DNA of 64,000 nt, from NCBI GenBank assembly GCA_022824405.1, contig JAJDZZ010000012.1:1-64000 (forward strand), read 5' to 3'. The stretch comes from Opitutales bacterium. GTDB lineage: Bacteria; Verrucomicrobiota; Verrucomicrobiia; Opitutales; UBA2995. The translations under genes were made by a program, and so were the position numbers. The notes below the pieces were generated by a model. It made no database searches and was not told where the DNA came from. It worked only from the letters and a program-made list of their open reading frames with translations. Below are positions 45,317-54,947 of this stretch, piece after piece. Position 1 is the stretch's first letter; each line of letters begins with the position of its first letter.

Positions 45317-47893
45317 TTATGGGTCGAAGGAGAATTTGAGGCTCAGGAACACCGTGCGTCCCCGGACGGAATCCCAGGTCTCAACCGCGCCTTCCTCGCC
45401 GGGTGCCGTATGGTCCAGGGATGGACCGCGGTCGGCCAGATTGAGAATACCTCCGGTGAGGGCAACCCCGCTCAGCCCGAACGGATCGCGCCACCTCAAA
45501 GTAACGTCGTGCCCCATCCAAGGCCTGTAACGGGCCGTTCGGCGTGTGTTTTGGTAACTGGAAACCGCGAGGACGTTCCAGCTCGCGGTGACGCTACCCC
45601 GAGTGGCGCGAAGGGATGCATGGACGCGGTTGCGCGGGAAGTCGCCCGGCTGGACCTCGCCGACGACCCTGCGCTGGTGCCGGGTCACGCGCGACCACCG
45701 GGTGTCGAATGCCATATCCGCCCAATCGGTTTCCCAATCGGCGCCAGCGTGCAAGTCGACTCCTGCGACATCGGTTTCCCCGCTGTTGACCCATGCGCCC
45801 TCGATCCGGGTGATGAGGTCTCCATCGCGTTCGATGTTCACACCTGGGGGCAACCGCCCTTCTGCTTCGAGGTCGACGGCGGACTGTGCGCTCAGTGCTG
45901 CCGGGACGTGAGACAAGTTGATCCAGAACAAATCCGCGCTCAGGGATAAGGGCCCCAGGCCGGTCACTGCGCCGAGGCTGAGGCTCTCGGCGTCATCCGG
46001 CTCCAGATTCGGATTACCACGGCTCACCCGCAATACCTGGTATTCGTCACAACCCTCCGAATCGGCGGCCAGGGTGCCAGGGTCGCAAATATAAGGATAG
46101 CCGATTGCCTCCTCCGCGTGCAGAGCGGTCAGGCTGGGCGCCCGGGAACCACCGCTCCAGGACCCACGGACCGCGAGGGCCTCGTGCAGGCGGTAGCGGC
46201 TCGCCACTTCGTAGACAAAAGCGTTGCCGACGTCGCTGTATTCATCGTGCCTTCCGAGGAGATCGACCTCCCAGTTGTCTTGCAAGGGAAGGGACAATTC
46301 CGAAAATGCCGACCAGTGACGGCGTTCGCCCGCGGCATCGACGCCGGCGGTCCCAAGCACGTCGCCCGCCTCGTGGGAACGTTCGAAAACGCTTAGATAG
46401 TCGTGGACGTGCAGCCAATCCTCGTATGCGAATTCGGCCCCCGCCGCCCACCGCGCGTCGCCCCCGCCAAGCGCAAAAGCCGTCCCGTCGAAGGAAACAT
46501 GGGCCGTCGTGTGGTACTCGTCCCGATCGCCGGTCAAGTCGAGCCCCGTCTCGCTAATCGCTTCCAGGTGCTCGGGCGCCATAGAGAATGGGTTTTCGAG
46601 ATCGTATCTCCCCTGCAGGATGGCCCATTGGACCGCGCTTTCGCTGACGAAAATTCCTCCCGATTCATCGACATCGTGAAGATAGTAGCGGAGGTAGGCG
46701 TCATAGCCGATGCCGCCCGCCAACTTCCCCTCAATTCCGAGCGTAAGGTCGTATTCCTCATGATCTTCAAGGAAGTCGCGGTTGCCATGGCTGACGAACC
46801 TGTGGGCTGCGAAGAGCCATGGCGGGACCCTATCGATTTCAGGATCTTCCAGCAGTTCCCCCCGGAGCCCTTCCGAAGGCACGAAGAGAAAGGTGCCGAC
46901 CGAGGGGGCGTAGCGATAAGCGGCGTCGCTCCGGGTCAGCCTGGCGTCGAAATACAGATCCGTATTGTCACCCAGCGGGTAATCGAAGTTGAGAAACAAA
47001 CTTTCCCGGTCGCGGCTCTCCCACGCCCACATGATGTCCGCGTAGGCGTAGCCGCAACCCGTGCCCGGGATGTTGTAGGGATCGGTCAGCATGCCGGTGT
47101 AGCCGCTTCCGCTGCAGTCGCCGATGGAACGGGAAATAAAGCCGTCGCCGGTGCGAATGAAGACGGTGTTGCCGCCCACCGATACGCCGGACGCATCGGA
47201 GAACGGGCCGCCCGGCGTCCACGAGGCGCGGCTGTAGTCCCGATCCGCGTAAAGGATCTCCTCCCTGCGAAAAAAGTCCACGCCGACGGTGAGGTGGCCC
47301 CGACCGATCGGACCGCCCCACAAGGCGCTGGCGTGCTCGGTATCGCCCCCCGCTCCGGTGGGATAGTCGGCCCCCACTCGAATCTCGGTCCCTTCGAAAT
47401 CGCGCTTGAGCACGATGTTGACCGCGCCTCCGATGGCGTACCCGCCATGAAGCGCGGTGGCGCTGTCGCTCAGGATCTCGATGTTCTCCACCGCCGAGAT
47501 CGGTATGGCGTCGAGATCGATTTCAGAGTCGGTAAAGTGGCGCCCGTTGACCAGAAATGCGAACCGTCCGGCCCCCAGAACCAATGGCCGGTAGAAGCCG
47601 AAGCTGTTGTAATGACGCCGTCCGGCCATCAAGTCCCAGAGATTCATCAGGCCGGACAACTCGATCTCCGTCCGGTCGATCACGGTAACGGGACGATCCG
47701 CGTCCACCGCCGCGCCGGGAATGTGGCTGGCCACCGAAAGTTCTCCGCCCGTCGCCCCGACGTGCGGGGAGGTCGCCAATGTGGCAAGGAACGCCATCAA
47801 GGCGGTCGCCGGACGCAGTTTGGAATGGGCGTGGGGTTTCCCAAACGGTAGAAGGATTGGCAAGGCAAGCGGGCCGATACGGGGTAATTTCAT
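45317..47893 (-). CDS. TonB-dependent outer-membrane receptor
   Basis: About 859 aa from the ATG at 47893 (MKLPRIG); a longer frame reaches 47956. After the signal region, the plug domain (about 55-165) shows RTEIELSGLMNLWDLMAG and PISAVENIEILSDSATALHGGYAIGGAVNIVLKR split over two strands, the standard plug end. The rest is a 22-stranded barrel ending in FLSLKFSFDP. It imports a large ligand such as a siderophore, cobalamin or glycan using TonB energy; the substrate cannot be told. It is convergent with the MFS gene and divergent from the squalene synthase gene. Confidence 0.92.
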   Translation of the reverse strand: MKLPRIGPLALPILLPFGKPHAHSKLRPATALMAFLATLATSPHVGATGGELSVASHIPGAAVDADRPVTVIDRTEIELSGLMNLWDLMAGRRHYNSFGFYRPLVLGAGRFAFLVNGRHFTDSEIDLDAIPISAVENIEILSDSATALHGGYAIGGAVNIVLKRDFEGTEIRVGADYPTGAGGDTEHASALWGGPIGRGHLTVGVDFFRREEILYADRDYSRASWTPGGPFSDASGVSVGGNTVFIRTGDGFISRSIGDCSGSGYTGMLTDPYNIPGTGCGYAYADIMWAWESRDRESLFLNFDYPLGDNTDLYFDARLTRSDAAYRYAPSVGTFLFVPSEGLRGELLEDPEIDRVPPWLFAAHRFVSHGNRDFLEDHEEYDLTLGIEGKLAGGIGYDAYLRYYLHDVDESGGIFVSESAVQWAILQGRYDLENPFSMAPEHLEAISETGLDLTGDRDEYHTTAHVSFDGTAFALGGGDARWAAGAEFAYEDWLHVHDYLSVFERSHEAGDVLGTAGVDAAGERRHWSAFSELSLPLQDNWEVDLLGRHDEYSDVGNAFVYEVASRYRLHEALAVRGSWSGGSRAPSLTALHAEEAIGYPYICDPGTLAADSEGCDEYQVLRVSRGNPNLEPDDAESLSLGAVTGLGPLSLSADLFWINLSHVPAALSAQSAVDLEAEGRLPPGVNIERDGDLITRIEGAWVNSGETDVAGVDLHAGADWETDWADMAFDTRWSRVTRHQRRVVGEVQPGDFPRNRVHASLRATRGSVTASWNVLAVSSYQNTRRTARYRPWMGHDVTLRWRDPFGLSGVALTGGILNLADRGPSLDHTAPGEEGAVETWDSVRGRTVFLSLKFSFDP

Positions 47894-48043
47894 GGGATTG
47901 GCAGGATTCGCGAGGTAAGGATGACCATCGAATGAGGAAGGGGAAGAAACATTCAAGCGTTAACCTACCACAACGTTCTCGTATTCGGTATGCAAGGCGA
48001 ACGAAATGACGTTCAGGGGTCCAGGGCGGTCCTGCCGAACGCC

Positions 48044-48072
48044 TTGACAGGACGGCGGCAACCCCCTATAGG
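48044..48072 (+). promoter_or_regulatory. Sigma-70-type promoter for the squalene/phytoene synthase gene
   Basis: TTGACA at 48044-48049 (perfect -35) and TATAGG at 48067-48072 (-10) are separated by exactly 17 bases. The start codon at 48109 follows an AGGAGGAA ribosome-binding site. It is the best promoter match found in the window. Confidence 0.7.
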
Positions 48073-48108
48073 GTCATGATTACTTTTGGATGGACTGAGT
48101 AGGAGGAA

Positions 48109-49188
48109 ATGAGATCGGGCATGGGGTCACCATCTGGCAGAGATTCGAGGGACGGCGATTTCGCCTACCAGGAGCACATCCTGGAGGGCGTTTCCCGCAC
48201 CTTTGCCCTCACCATTCCACAGCTCCCGCACCCGCTACGCGACGTAGTGGGCAATGCCTACCTCCTTTGCCGGATCACCGATACCATCGAAGATGAGCCC
48301 GCCCTGACCCCCCTTCAGAAACAGGCCTTCTCCGAGCGTTTCGCGGAAATCGTGGCCGGTCGCGAAGAAGCTGAGCCTTTCGCGCGCGAACTTGGCGCCT
48401 TGCTGTCGTCCTCGACCACCGAAAGCGAGCGGGACCTGGTGGCCCACACGGACCGGGTAATCCGGATCACCCGCCGCTTCAGCCCTACCCAGCAGAACGC
48501 GCTCGAACGCTGTGTCAGGATCATGTCCCGGGGGATGGCCGAATTCCAGCGGAATCAGACCCCCGACGGCCTCCACGACCTTCCGCATCTGGACCGTTAT
48601 TGCTACCACGTCGCCGGGGTGGTCGGCGAAATGCTGACCGAACTTTTCTGCGATTACTCCCCCGAAATCAACCGACGGAGGGAAGACCTTCTCGCCCTCT
48701 CCGTCTCCTTCGGCCAGGGGTTGCAGATGACAAATATTCTCAAGGACGTGTGGGACGATCGCCGCCGCGGCGCGTGCTGGCTGCCGCGGGATGTCTTCCT
48801 CCGCGCCGGATTCGAATTGGGTTCCCTGCCCGCGGGAAAAACCCACCCCGGTATGGCGGCAGGATTACTCGAACTGGTTGGAATTGCCCGGCGCCATCTG
48901 GCCAACGCCTTGCGCTTCATCCTGCTCATTCCCAGCCGTGAAACCGGAATTCGCCGCCACTGCCTGTGGGCCTTGGGAATGGCCGTTCTGACCCTCCGCC
49001 GTATTCACGCCACCCCGCGGTTCAGAGATGGGCAGGAAGTGAAGATTTCGCGCCGCAGTGTGTGGGCGGTCGCCTTCGTCACCAGCGCGGTGGCTCGCTC
49101 AAATTTCGCCCTCAAGGTTCTCTTCAACTTCTTCACCCGAAGCCTCCCCTGCCCGGGAGGGAAAATGCGCTATTGCCCGCACACTTGA
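48109..49188 (+). CDS. Squalene/phytoene synthase family protein
   Basis: 359 aa. The family joins two C15 or C20 isoprenoid diphosphates head to head. Here [13 protein letters not shown], the first Asp-rich motif DTIED (58-62) and the second DVWDD (213-217) within [18 protein letters not shown] resemble squalene synthase more than phytoene synthase. A hydrophobic C-terminal tail may touch the membrane. The ispH gene follows by 84 bases, placing a C5 precursor enzyme beside it. No squalene cyclase or carotenoid desaturase gene is present in the window. Confidence 0.88.
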   Translation: MRSGMGSPSGRDSRDGDFAYQEHILEGVSRTFALTIPQLPHPLRDVVGNAYLLCRITDTIEDEPALTPLQKQAFSERFAEIVAGREEAEPFARELGALLSSSTTESERDLVAHTDRVIRITRRFSPTQQNALERCVRIMSRGMAEFQRNQTPDGLHDLPHLDRYCYHVAGVVGEMLTELFCDYSPEINRRREDLLALSVSFGQGLQMTNILKDVWDDRRRGACWLPRDVFLRAGFELGSLPAGKTHPGMAAGLLELVGIARRHLANALRFILLIPSRETGIRRHCLWALGMAVLTLRRIHATPRFRDGQEVKISRRSVWAVAFVTSAVARSNFALKVLFNFFTRSLPCPGGKMRYCPHT

Positions 49189-49272
49189 CAGAAAATGCTA
49201 CCGGTGTTGAAGTTTGGCTAGACTGTTTGCCAATAATATCGTGCTAATCGAACAGGTTTGGAAGGAAATGCT

Positions 49273-50241
49273 ATGCGAGTCATATTAGCTCAACCACGCG
49301 GATTTTGTGCCGGTGTCGAACGCGCCATCGAGATCGTCGAAACGGCGCTGCAACAATACGGACCCCCGGTATACGTGCGCCATGAGATCGTCCACAACCG
49401 CCGGGTGGTGGATAAACTGAAAGCTAAGGGGGCCCGGTTCGTGGAACAAATCGAACAAATACCCAATGGAGCCATTACCGTATTCAGTGCCCATGGCGTT
49501 TCCAAAAAGGTCGAGCAGGACGCCTCGCTACGCCTACTTCAACCCATAGATGCCACCTGTCCTCTGGTCTCCAAAGTGCACAACGAAGGAAGGCGCTATG
49601 CTGCCAAAGGCCACGATATCATCCTTATCGGGCACAGGGGCCATCCCGAGGTTGAAGGCACCATGGGACAGATTCCGGGAAAGGTTTTCCTGGTCAGCGA
49701 CCTGGAAGACGTGGAAGCGCTGAAAGTGAGCGATCCCAACAAAGTCGCTTACATCACTCAGACGACTCTCTCGGTTGACGATACCCGCGAGGTGATCTCC
49801 GCTTTGCGTCGGCGATTCCCCCTCATCCATGGACCGGACGTGAAGGACATCTGCTACGCTACCCAGAACCGCCAGGCCGCGGTGCGTGCACTCGCCGCCC
49901 AAGTGGACCTGATGCTGGTGGTAGGGGCCCAAAACAGCTCGAACTCGAACCGCTTGCGCGAAGTCGGCAAGGACAGCGGCGTGCCGAGCTATCTGATCGA
50001 CGATCCTTCCAAGATCAATCCCGAGTGGCTGATGGGGAAAGAGAACATCGGCATTTCCGCCGGGGCCTCCACTCCCGAGGAACTCGTCCAGGAGTTGATC
50101 GAGAAGCTGCGCGAGTACGCCGAACTGGAAATTACCACTATGGATGGCATCGTCGAAAACGTTCGCTTCGGTCTTCCGGCCTCCTTGGACCAAATTCCCG
50201 CCACTGGGAAGTCCAAGCCTATCGGGGCTGAATCGGTCTGA
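49273..50241 (+). CDS. ispH: 4-hydroxy-3-methylbut-2-enyl diphosphate reductase
   Basis: 322 aa. IspH is a [4Fe-4S] enzyme that makes IPP and DMAPP at the end of the MEP pathway. The three cluster cysteines are Cys12 (GFCAGVERA), Cys96 ([11 protein letters not shown]) and Cys194 ([11 protein letters not shown]); His41, His74, His124 and Glu126 of the active site are also present. The ATG at 49273 is chosen because GGAAGGAAA precedes it and it matches the family start. It supplies precursors that the neighbouring squalene synthase would use. Confidence 0.95.
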   Translation: MRVILAQPRGFCAGVERAIEIVETALQQYGPPVYVRHEIVHNRRVVDKLKAKGARFVEQIEQIPNGAITVFSAHGVSKKVEQDASLRLLQPIDATCPLVSKVHNEGRRYAAKGHDIILIGHRGHPEVEGTMGQIPGKVFLVSDLEDVEALKVSDPNKVAYITQTTLSVDDTREVISALRRRFPLIHGPDVKDICYATQNRQAAVRALAAQVDLMLVVGAQNSSNSNRLREVGKDSGVPSYLIDDPSKINPEWLMGKENIGISAGASTPEELVQELIEKLREYAELEITTMDGIVENVRFGLPASLDQIPATGKSKPIGAESV

Positions 50242-50685
50242 TCTCCCCATTCTCCCCCCTCTGCCTTCCCTGCATGCTCTCCCAGAGTCACAAGCAATGA
50301 GAAAGGCTCGTCGGTTTGAGAACTTTTTCCTTCCGGAGTCCTTCAATAACCCGAAATTATTGCGGGTATTCCAACAACGGCTCAGAACCTTGAATACCTT
50401 TTTCTCAAATTTTTTTTAAGTGATTTTCAAAACTCAGGTGTTGTTTAAGTGAAGAAGGTGCATTCCGTTGCATTTTCTTCTCAATGAAAATTAAGGAAAC
50501 AGAGCCAGACATTATGAAGAAACTGAAACTAATTTGTCTTGTTGATTGGGGTAACCTGCTTTACCTCGTTTATTATTGGGGCACTCCTGGTTATCCGTCG
50601 TCTTAATTGCTTGTGCAGTGAAGGTATGGAATTGCAATTTAGCGGTCGGTAGTGAACTTTTTCTAAGATCGCCAATCCTGGAAAA
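50242..50685. other. AT-rich intergenic region with weak hairpin and possible broken peptide gene
   Basis: 444 bases without a firm gene. An imperfect hairpin (AATAACCCG ... GCGGGTATT, about 50345-50370) lies after ispH, and a T-rich stretch (about 50399-50418) follows some 30 bases on, so terminator function is weak. The AT content is clearly higher than in flanking genes. The possible small peptide gene at 50514-50652 is listed separately. Confidence 0.4.
50514..50652 (+). pseudogene. Possible frameshifted small membrane protein
   Basis: ATG at 50514 gives MKKLKLICLV, a lipoprotein-like start, but then reads into a poor sequence ending at a nearby TAA. Moving one base forward from about 50542 gives IGVTCFTSFIIGALLVIRR, a convincing membrane helix, ending at TAG 50650-50652. 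This suggests a small membrane protein with one frameshift, real or from sequencing. Alternatively it is chance. Confidence 0.2.
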
Positions 50686-51846
50686 ATGACATTTCCTCCG
50701 TCAGCCTATGTCGATGGTTATGCAAAGGCAAAAGCCCGCCTCTCCGACCGGGAAGCAGTCGACAACTATATCAAGCACACCGTCATAGGCGATCCTGAAC
50801 TCGATCCGGTGATGGAGGAACTCGCTTCCATGCCTCCCCATGACCTTCATCGGTTCATCGGGGCCGGAATAGAGCAACAGGATGAGGTTCTGAGCACGGC
50901 GCCGAAATCCCTGCGCGATTTTTTCAACAATCTCGAAGACCCACCCTGGCTCGACCGCGAAGCGTTTCGTCCGGGAATACGCGCTTTTCATGCAAACGTC
51001 GACCTTATGCTTACGGCTTTCGTTACGGGAGTGCTGGTGGAGGGATTTTCGACCCTGATCGCCAAATCCTTCTACCTTACGGGGCGAGTGGCGGCGACAA
51101 AAAGGCGTCTCCGGCAGAATAACCGCCAATTGCTGGAAATCTTTTACCCCGGGGGCTTGGAAAGAAACGGCGACGGCTGGAAGCTCTCCACCCGCGTGCG
51201 CTTCGTTCATGCCCGCATCAGGCACCTTCTGGCGAATTCCGATGACTGGAAACACGAAGCGTGGGGCACGCCGATAAGCGCGGCGCACCTGGGCTTTGCC
51301 ATTTCCGTCTTTTCCCAGCGCCTTTTGGAATACTCGATAGCGGTGGGCGCGAAGTTCAACGAGAAAGAAAGAGAGAGTGTGCTTGCGATATGGCGCTACA
51401 CCGGGTTACTCATGGGGATCCCCGAATCCATCCTCTACACCAACAGCGCGGAAGCGAAAAAAATATACCGGATCACCCCTATGTGCGAGCCGCCGCCGGA
51501 CGCCCATTCGTCAGCCATGGCGAATGCGTTGATCCAATCCATTCCTGGGATTGCGAATATAACGGATCCGGATGAAAAGGAAAATGTGATAAATTTGGCC
51601 TATCGTCTTTCACGGGGGTTTCTGGGAAACCGACTGGCCGATCAGTTCGAATACCCGAAGACCTCTACCATGGGCGTCCTGTTTCTTTACCGGATGAAGC
51701 AACGTTTTCAGCGATTCCTGAAGGATACCCAGTTGATTCGATCGGAAAATTTCACTCAGCTTCTCCAAATTTCGGTCTATGACGATATTGGAGTGAGCTA
51801 CAAGATGCCCGATCATTTCCGCCAGTCAAAATCGAGTGACTGGTAA
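50686..51846 (+). CDS. DUF2236 (MpaB/Lcp-like) putative heme oxygenase
   Basis: 386 aa. DUF2236 proteins include the latex-clearing oxygenase Lcp and MpaB, which cleave polyisoprenoid or meroterpenoid chains with a heme b. The segment VLVEGFSTLIAKSFYLTGRV, TRVRFVHARIRHLL (with the His expected for the heme ligand) and TPISAAHLGFAISVFSQR fit the family. No signal peptide is visible, so it is probably cytoplasmic or peripheral. It is followed three bases later by the RND exporter gene. The substrate is unknown; nearby isoprenoid genes make a terpenoid lipid plausible. Confidence 0.82.
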   Translation: MTFPPSAYVDGYAKAKARLSDREAVDNYIKHTVIGDPELDPVMEELASMPPHDLHRFIGAGIEQQDEVLSTAPKSLRDFFNNLEDPPWLDREAFRPGIRAFHANVDLMLTAFVTGVLVEGFSTLIAKSFYLTGRVAATKRRLRQNNRQLLEIFYPGGLERNGDGWKLSTRVRFVHARIRHLLANSDDWKHEAWGTPISAAHLGFAISVFSQRLLEYSIAVGAKFNEKERESVLAIWRYTGLLMGIPESILYTNSAEAKKIYRITPMCEPPPDAHSSAMANALIQSIPGIANITDPDEKENVINLAYRLSRGFLGNRLADQFEYPKTSTMGVLFLYRMKQRFQRFLKDTQLIRSENFTQLLQISVYDDIGVSYKMPDHFRQSKSSDW

Positions 51847-51849
51847 GCA

Positions 51850-54138
51850 ATGCCTGTGATGTTGGACCGTTACATCGCCGCCGTTCTGCGCTTCCGATGG
51901 CCGATCGTAGTCCTGGCCACGCTGGTCATGCTCGCCATGACGGCCGGTGTTCCCTTCATCGCCGTTACCAACGATTACCGGATTCTATTCAGCGAAGACA
52001 ATCCGCAGCTCGCCGCCTTCGACGCCCTGGAAAATACCTATTCCTCCTCCAATGCGGCGCTGATTGCCCTTGCTCCCCGAGATGGCTCCGTGTTTACCCG
52101 CAAGGCTCTGGGGGCGATTGAGGAATTGACCGAAGCCGCCTGGCGCTCGCCTTATTCCAGTCGTGTCAACTCCCTTACCAATTATACCCACAGCGAAGCA
52201 TTCGAGGATGACCTCATGGTCGCCCCGCTCGTCGAGGATGCGCATGAACTGAGCGATACCGAGGTGGCGCGCATCGAAGAAATCGCCCTGGGCGCGGTCG
52301 AAATCGCCGGACGTTTAGTCGCTCACGACGCCGCTACGGCCGGGGTAGCCATAAATTTTATCCTGCCCGAAAATCACGATCAGGCCGTGATTGAAATTAC
52401 CGATTATCTCAATTCAGTCCTCGACCGGGCCCGCGCCAATCACCCGGATATCGATTACTACATGACCGGTGATGTCGTAATGAATCGGACTTTCGCCGAT
52501 GTCACGCAGAGCGACATGCAGACCCTGACCCCCATCGTTTTTCTCATCATTGTCGGGGCCACAATTCTGTTCCTGCGTTCGGTTCTCAGCACGTTGGCTA
52601 TCGTTATCGTGCTCGTATTTGTCATAAATACGACTATGGGCCTGGCGGGCTGGAAGGGGGTAGTGTTCAGCCCGACCAACGCCGGAGTCCCGATCATTGT
52701 CATGGTCATAGCAATTGCGGACTCGATCCACATTGTCACCAGCGCTTTACTGGGATTGAGGCGCGGCCTGGACCGGAATGCCGCAATTGCACAATCGATT
52801 CGCATCAATGCCAATCCGGTATTTATCACCTCGGTTACAACGGCGATAGGATTTCTCAGCCTGAATGCCTCGGATTCACCGCCATTTCACGTCCTGGGCA
52901 ATTACGTGGCATTCGGGGTACTGTGCGCCCTCGTCTACTCCATGATGCTCCTTCCGGCATTGCTATCGATTTTGCCATTGCGACCGCCCCGTGCCAAGGC
53001 CCGGGGAACCGACTTTTTCGACCGCTTGGCGGACTTCGTCATCGCTCGGAACAAGCTCCTGCTTGGAGTCGTCTCCCTGTTTGTCGTCGTGCTGACGATC
53101 GGAATTCCCCGCATTGAGCTAAGCGACAACATGGCGCAGTACTTCGATGAGCGCTACGAGTTCCGTCAGGATACGGATTATGTCATTGATAACCTGACCG
53201 GCGTTGACAAACTGGAATATTCGCTGAGTGCGGGACGCGAAGGCGGCATTACCGATCCCGACTATTTGCGCGAGGTCGACGCGTTCGCCGAGTGGTACCG
53301 ACAGCAACCCGAAGTAACCCATGTCCAGGCGTTTCCAGATATCATGAAACGGCTTAACAAAAACATGCACGGGGATGATCCCGACTACTATCGCCTGCCC
53401 GAAGATTCGGATCTTGCGGCGCAGTACCTGTTGCTTTACGAGCTTTCCCTGCCCTTCGGGAGCGACCTCAACGACCGGATCGACGTCGCCAAATCCGCTA
53501 CCCGTCTGGTCGTTGTGACAAAAAATGCTTGGTCGCGGGATATACGCGAACTGGATAGGCGCGCCCAGGTCTGGCTTCGCGACAACGCACCCGCCTTTGC
53601 CCAGGAAGCATCCGGCCTGAGTGTGGTCTTTGCCCACCTGTCGCTACGCAATATCAAAAGCATGTTGCGCGGAACCATCCTGGCCATGGCCCTTATTTCG
53701 TTCATTCTGATCTGGATTTTCAAGAGCGTCCGGGTTGGGCTTCTCAGCCTTCTGCCCAATTTTATCCCCGCCATCATGAGCTTCGGTTTGTGGGGGTACC
53801 TCGTAGGCCACGTGGGTATTGCCTCCTCCGTGGTTATCGCCGTAGTCTTTGGAATTGTCGTGGACGATACCGTTCATTTTTTGAGCAAATACCTGAAAGC
53901 CCGGCGCGAGGGTCTTCCGGCGCCCGAGGCCGTGCGCTCCGCTTTCAAAATGGTGGGGCACGCCTTATGGACCACCACCGCGGTTTTGTCGGTAGGTTTT
54001 CTGGTGTTTGCCACATCGGGATTTGAGGTGAGTTGGGCGCTCGGACTTTTGGTTACGATCACGATTGTCTTCGCACTTGTGGCCGATTTTCTTCTTCTTC
54101 CCACCCTGTTGATTGCCCTAGACCGGAGGAATTCATGA
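51850..54138 (+). CDS. RND-superfamily (MMPL-type) lipid exporter
   Basis: 762 aa. Two repeats of one helix, a periplasmic domain and a five-helix bundle make 12 membrane segments. Conserved pieces are DYRILFSEDNPQLAAF, the first-repeat helix region GVPIIVMVIAIADSIHI and the second VVIAVVFGIVVDDTVHFL. Relatives such as HpnN and MmpL move hopanoids or other lipids to the outer membrane. It sits between the oxygenase-like gene and the LolA-like gene, overlapping the latter by four bases. Confidence 0.88.
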   Translation: MPVMLDRYIAAVLRFRWPIVVLATLVMLAMTAGVPFIAVTNDYRILFSEDNPQLAAFDALENTYSSSNAALIALAPRDGSVFTRKALGAIEELTEAAWRSPYSSRVNSLTNYTHSEAFEDDLMVAPLVEDAHELSDTEVARIEEIALGAVEIAGRLVAHDAATAGVAINFILPENHDQAVIEITDYLNSVLDRARANHPDIDYYMTGDVVMNRTFADVTQSDMQTLTPIVFLIIVGATILFLRSVLSTLAIVIVLVFVINTTMGLAGWKGVVFSPTNAGVPIIVMVIAIADSIHIVTSALLGLRRGLDRNAAIAQSIRINANPVFITSVTTAIGFLSLNASDSPPFHVLGNYVAFGVLCALVYSMMLLPALLSILPLRPPRAKARGTDFFDRLADFVIARNKLLLGVVSLFVVVLTIGIPRIELSDNMAQYFDERYEFRQDTDYVIDNLTGVDKLEYSLSAGREGGITDPDYLREVDAFAEWYRQQPEVTHVQAFPDIMKRLNKNMHGDDPDYYRLPEDSDLAAQYLLLYELSLPFGSDLNDRIDVAKSATRLVVVTKNAWSRDIRELDRRAQVWLRDNAPAFAQEASGLSVVFAHLSLRNIKSMLRGTILAMALISFILIWIFKSVRVGLLSLLPNFIPAIMSFGLWGYLVGHVGIASSVVIAVVFGIVVDDTVHFLSKYLKARREGLPAPEAVRSAFKMVGHALWTTTAVLSVGFLVFATSGFEVSWALGLLVTITIVFALVADFLLLPTLLIALDRRNS

Positions 54139-54947
54139 TTTTCACCCGATCCATGCTCCCGTATTTGTCCCTTTGTCTAATAATTTTGACTGGTCTCGGC
54201 CCTGGGCCCGTTTACTCGGAGAGCGCCACTCCCGAGGAAATGGGACTGAAAATCGCCCGGGAATCCCATGCCCGCGAGGATGGTTTTGGCAACTATACGG
54301 CCCGACAAACCATGGCGCTGCGCAATAAAAACGGGCAGGAGAGCCGCCGTCAGCTCCGGGTAAAGGTTCTGGAGGTCCCCGAGGATGGAGACAAGAGCCT
54401 GTTTGTGTTCGATGAACCGCGCGATGTCCGGGGGACGGCCCTTCTCATTCACGCGCATCGGGAAAGCGCGGACGATCAATGGCTCTATCTGCCTGCTCTG
54501 AAGCGGGTCAAACGCATCAGTTCGTCGAATCGCTCCGGCTCCTTCATGGGAAGCGAATTTGCCTATGAGGATCTCACCCCCCAGGCCGTAGAGAAATTTA
54601 CCTACCGTTACCTGCGCGAAGAGCCTTGCGGGGGCGGGACCTGCACGGTCACCGAACGCGTTCCGGTCGACAGGAAATCAGGCTATAGCCGCCAAGTGGT
54701 CTGGCGCGACAAAGACGAACTTCGGGTGTGGAAAGTGGAGTACTACGACCGCAAGGATTCCCATCTGAAGACGCTGACCCTGGGGAATTATGAGCAGTTC
54801 CTGGATCGTTACTGGCGCGCCGGCGAGATGACCATGGAAAACCATCTGACCGGGAAAAGCACCGTTCTGACCTGGACGGATTTTCAGTTCCGCACGGATC
54901 TTGATGACCGGGATTTCACCCAAACCGGGTTGAGGCGAGTTCGTTGA
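54135..54947 (+). CDS. LolA-like outer-membrane lipoprotein-sorting family protein
   Basis: 270 aa. A signal peptide (cleaved near GPVYSESA) is followed by a beta-rich domain of the COG2834 type: YTARQTMALRNKNGQ, DQWLYLPALKRVKRISSSN, GSFMGSEFAYEDL and the cysteine pair CGGGTC. Such proteins have a hydrophobic groove and accompany RND exporters, probably carrying lipid across the periplasm. The ATG overlaps the RND stop (ATGA) with a GGAGGA site, and its stop overlaps the barrel start. Confidence 0.85.
   Translation: MIFTRSMLPYLSLCLIILTGLGPGPVYSESATPEEMGLKIARESHAREDGFGNYTARQTMALRNKNGQESRRQLRVKVLEVPEDGDKSLFVFDEPRDVRGTALLIHAHRESADDQWLYLPALKRVKRISSSNRSGSFMGSEFAYEDLTPQAVEKFTYRYLREEPCGGGTCTVTERVPVDRKSGYSRQVVWRDKDELRVWKVEYYDRKDSHLKTLTLGNYEQFLDRYWRAGEMTMENHLTGKSTVLTWTDFQFRTDLDDRDFTQTGLRRVR

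Noticed and set aside
46403-47851. 482-codon plus-strand frame opposite the TonB receptor
   Set aside because: The minus strand encodes a full plug-and-barrel receptor; the plus frame resembles nothing.
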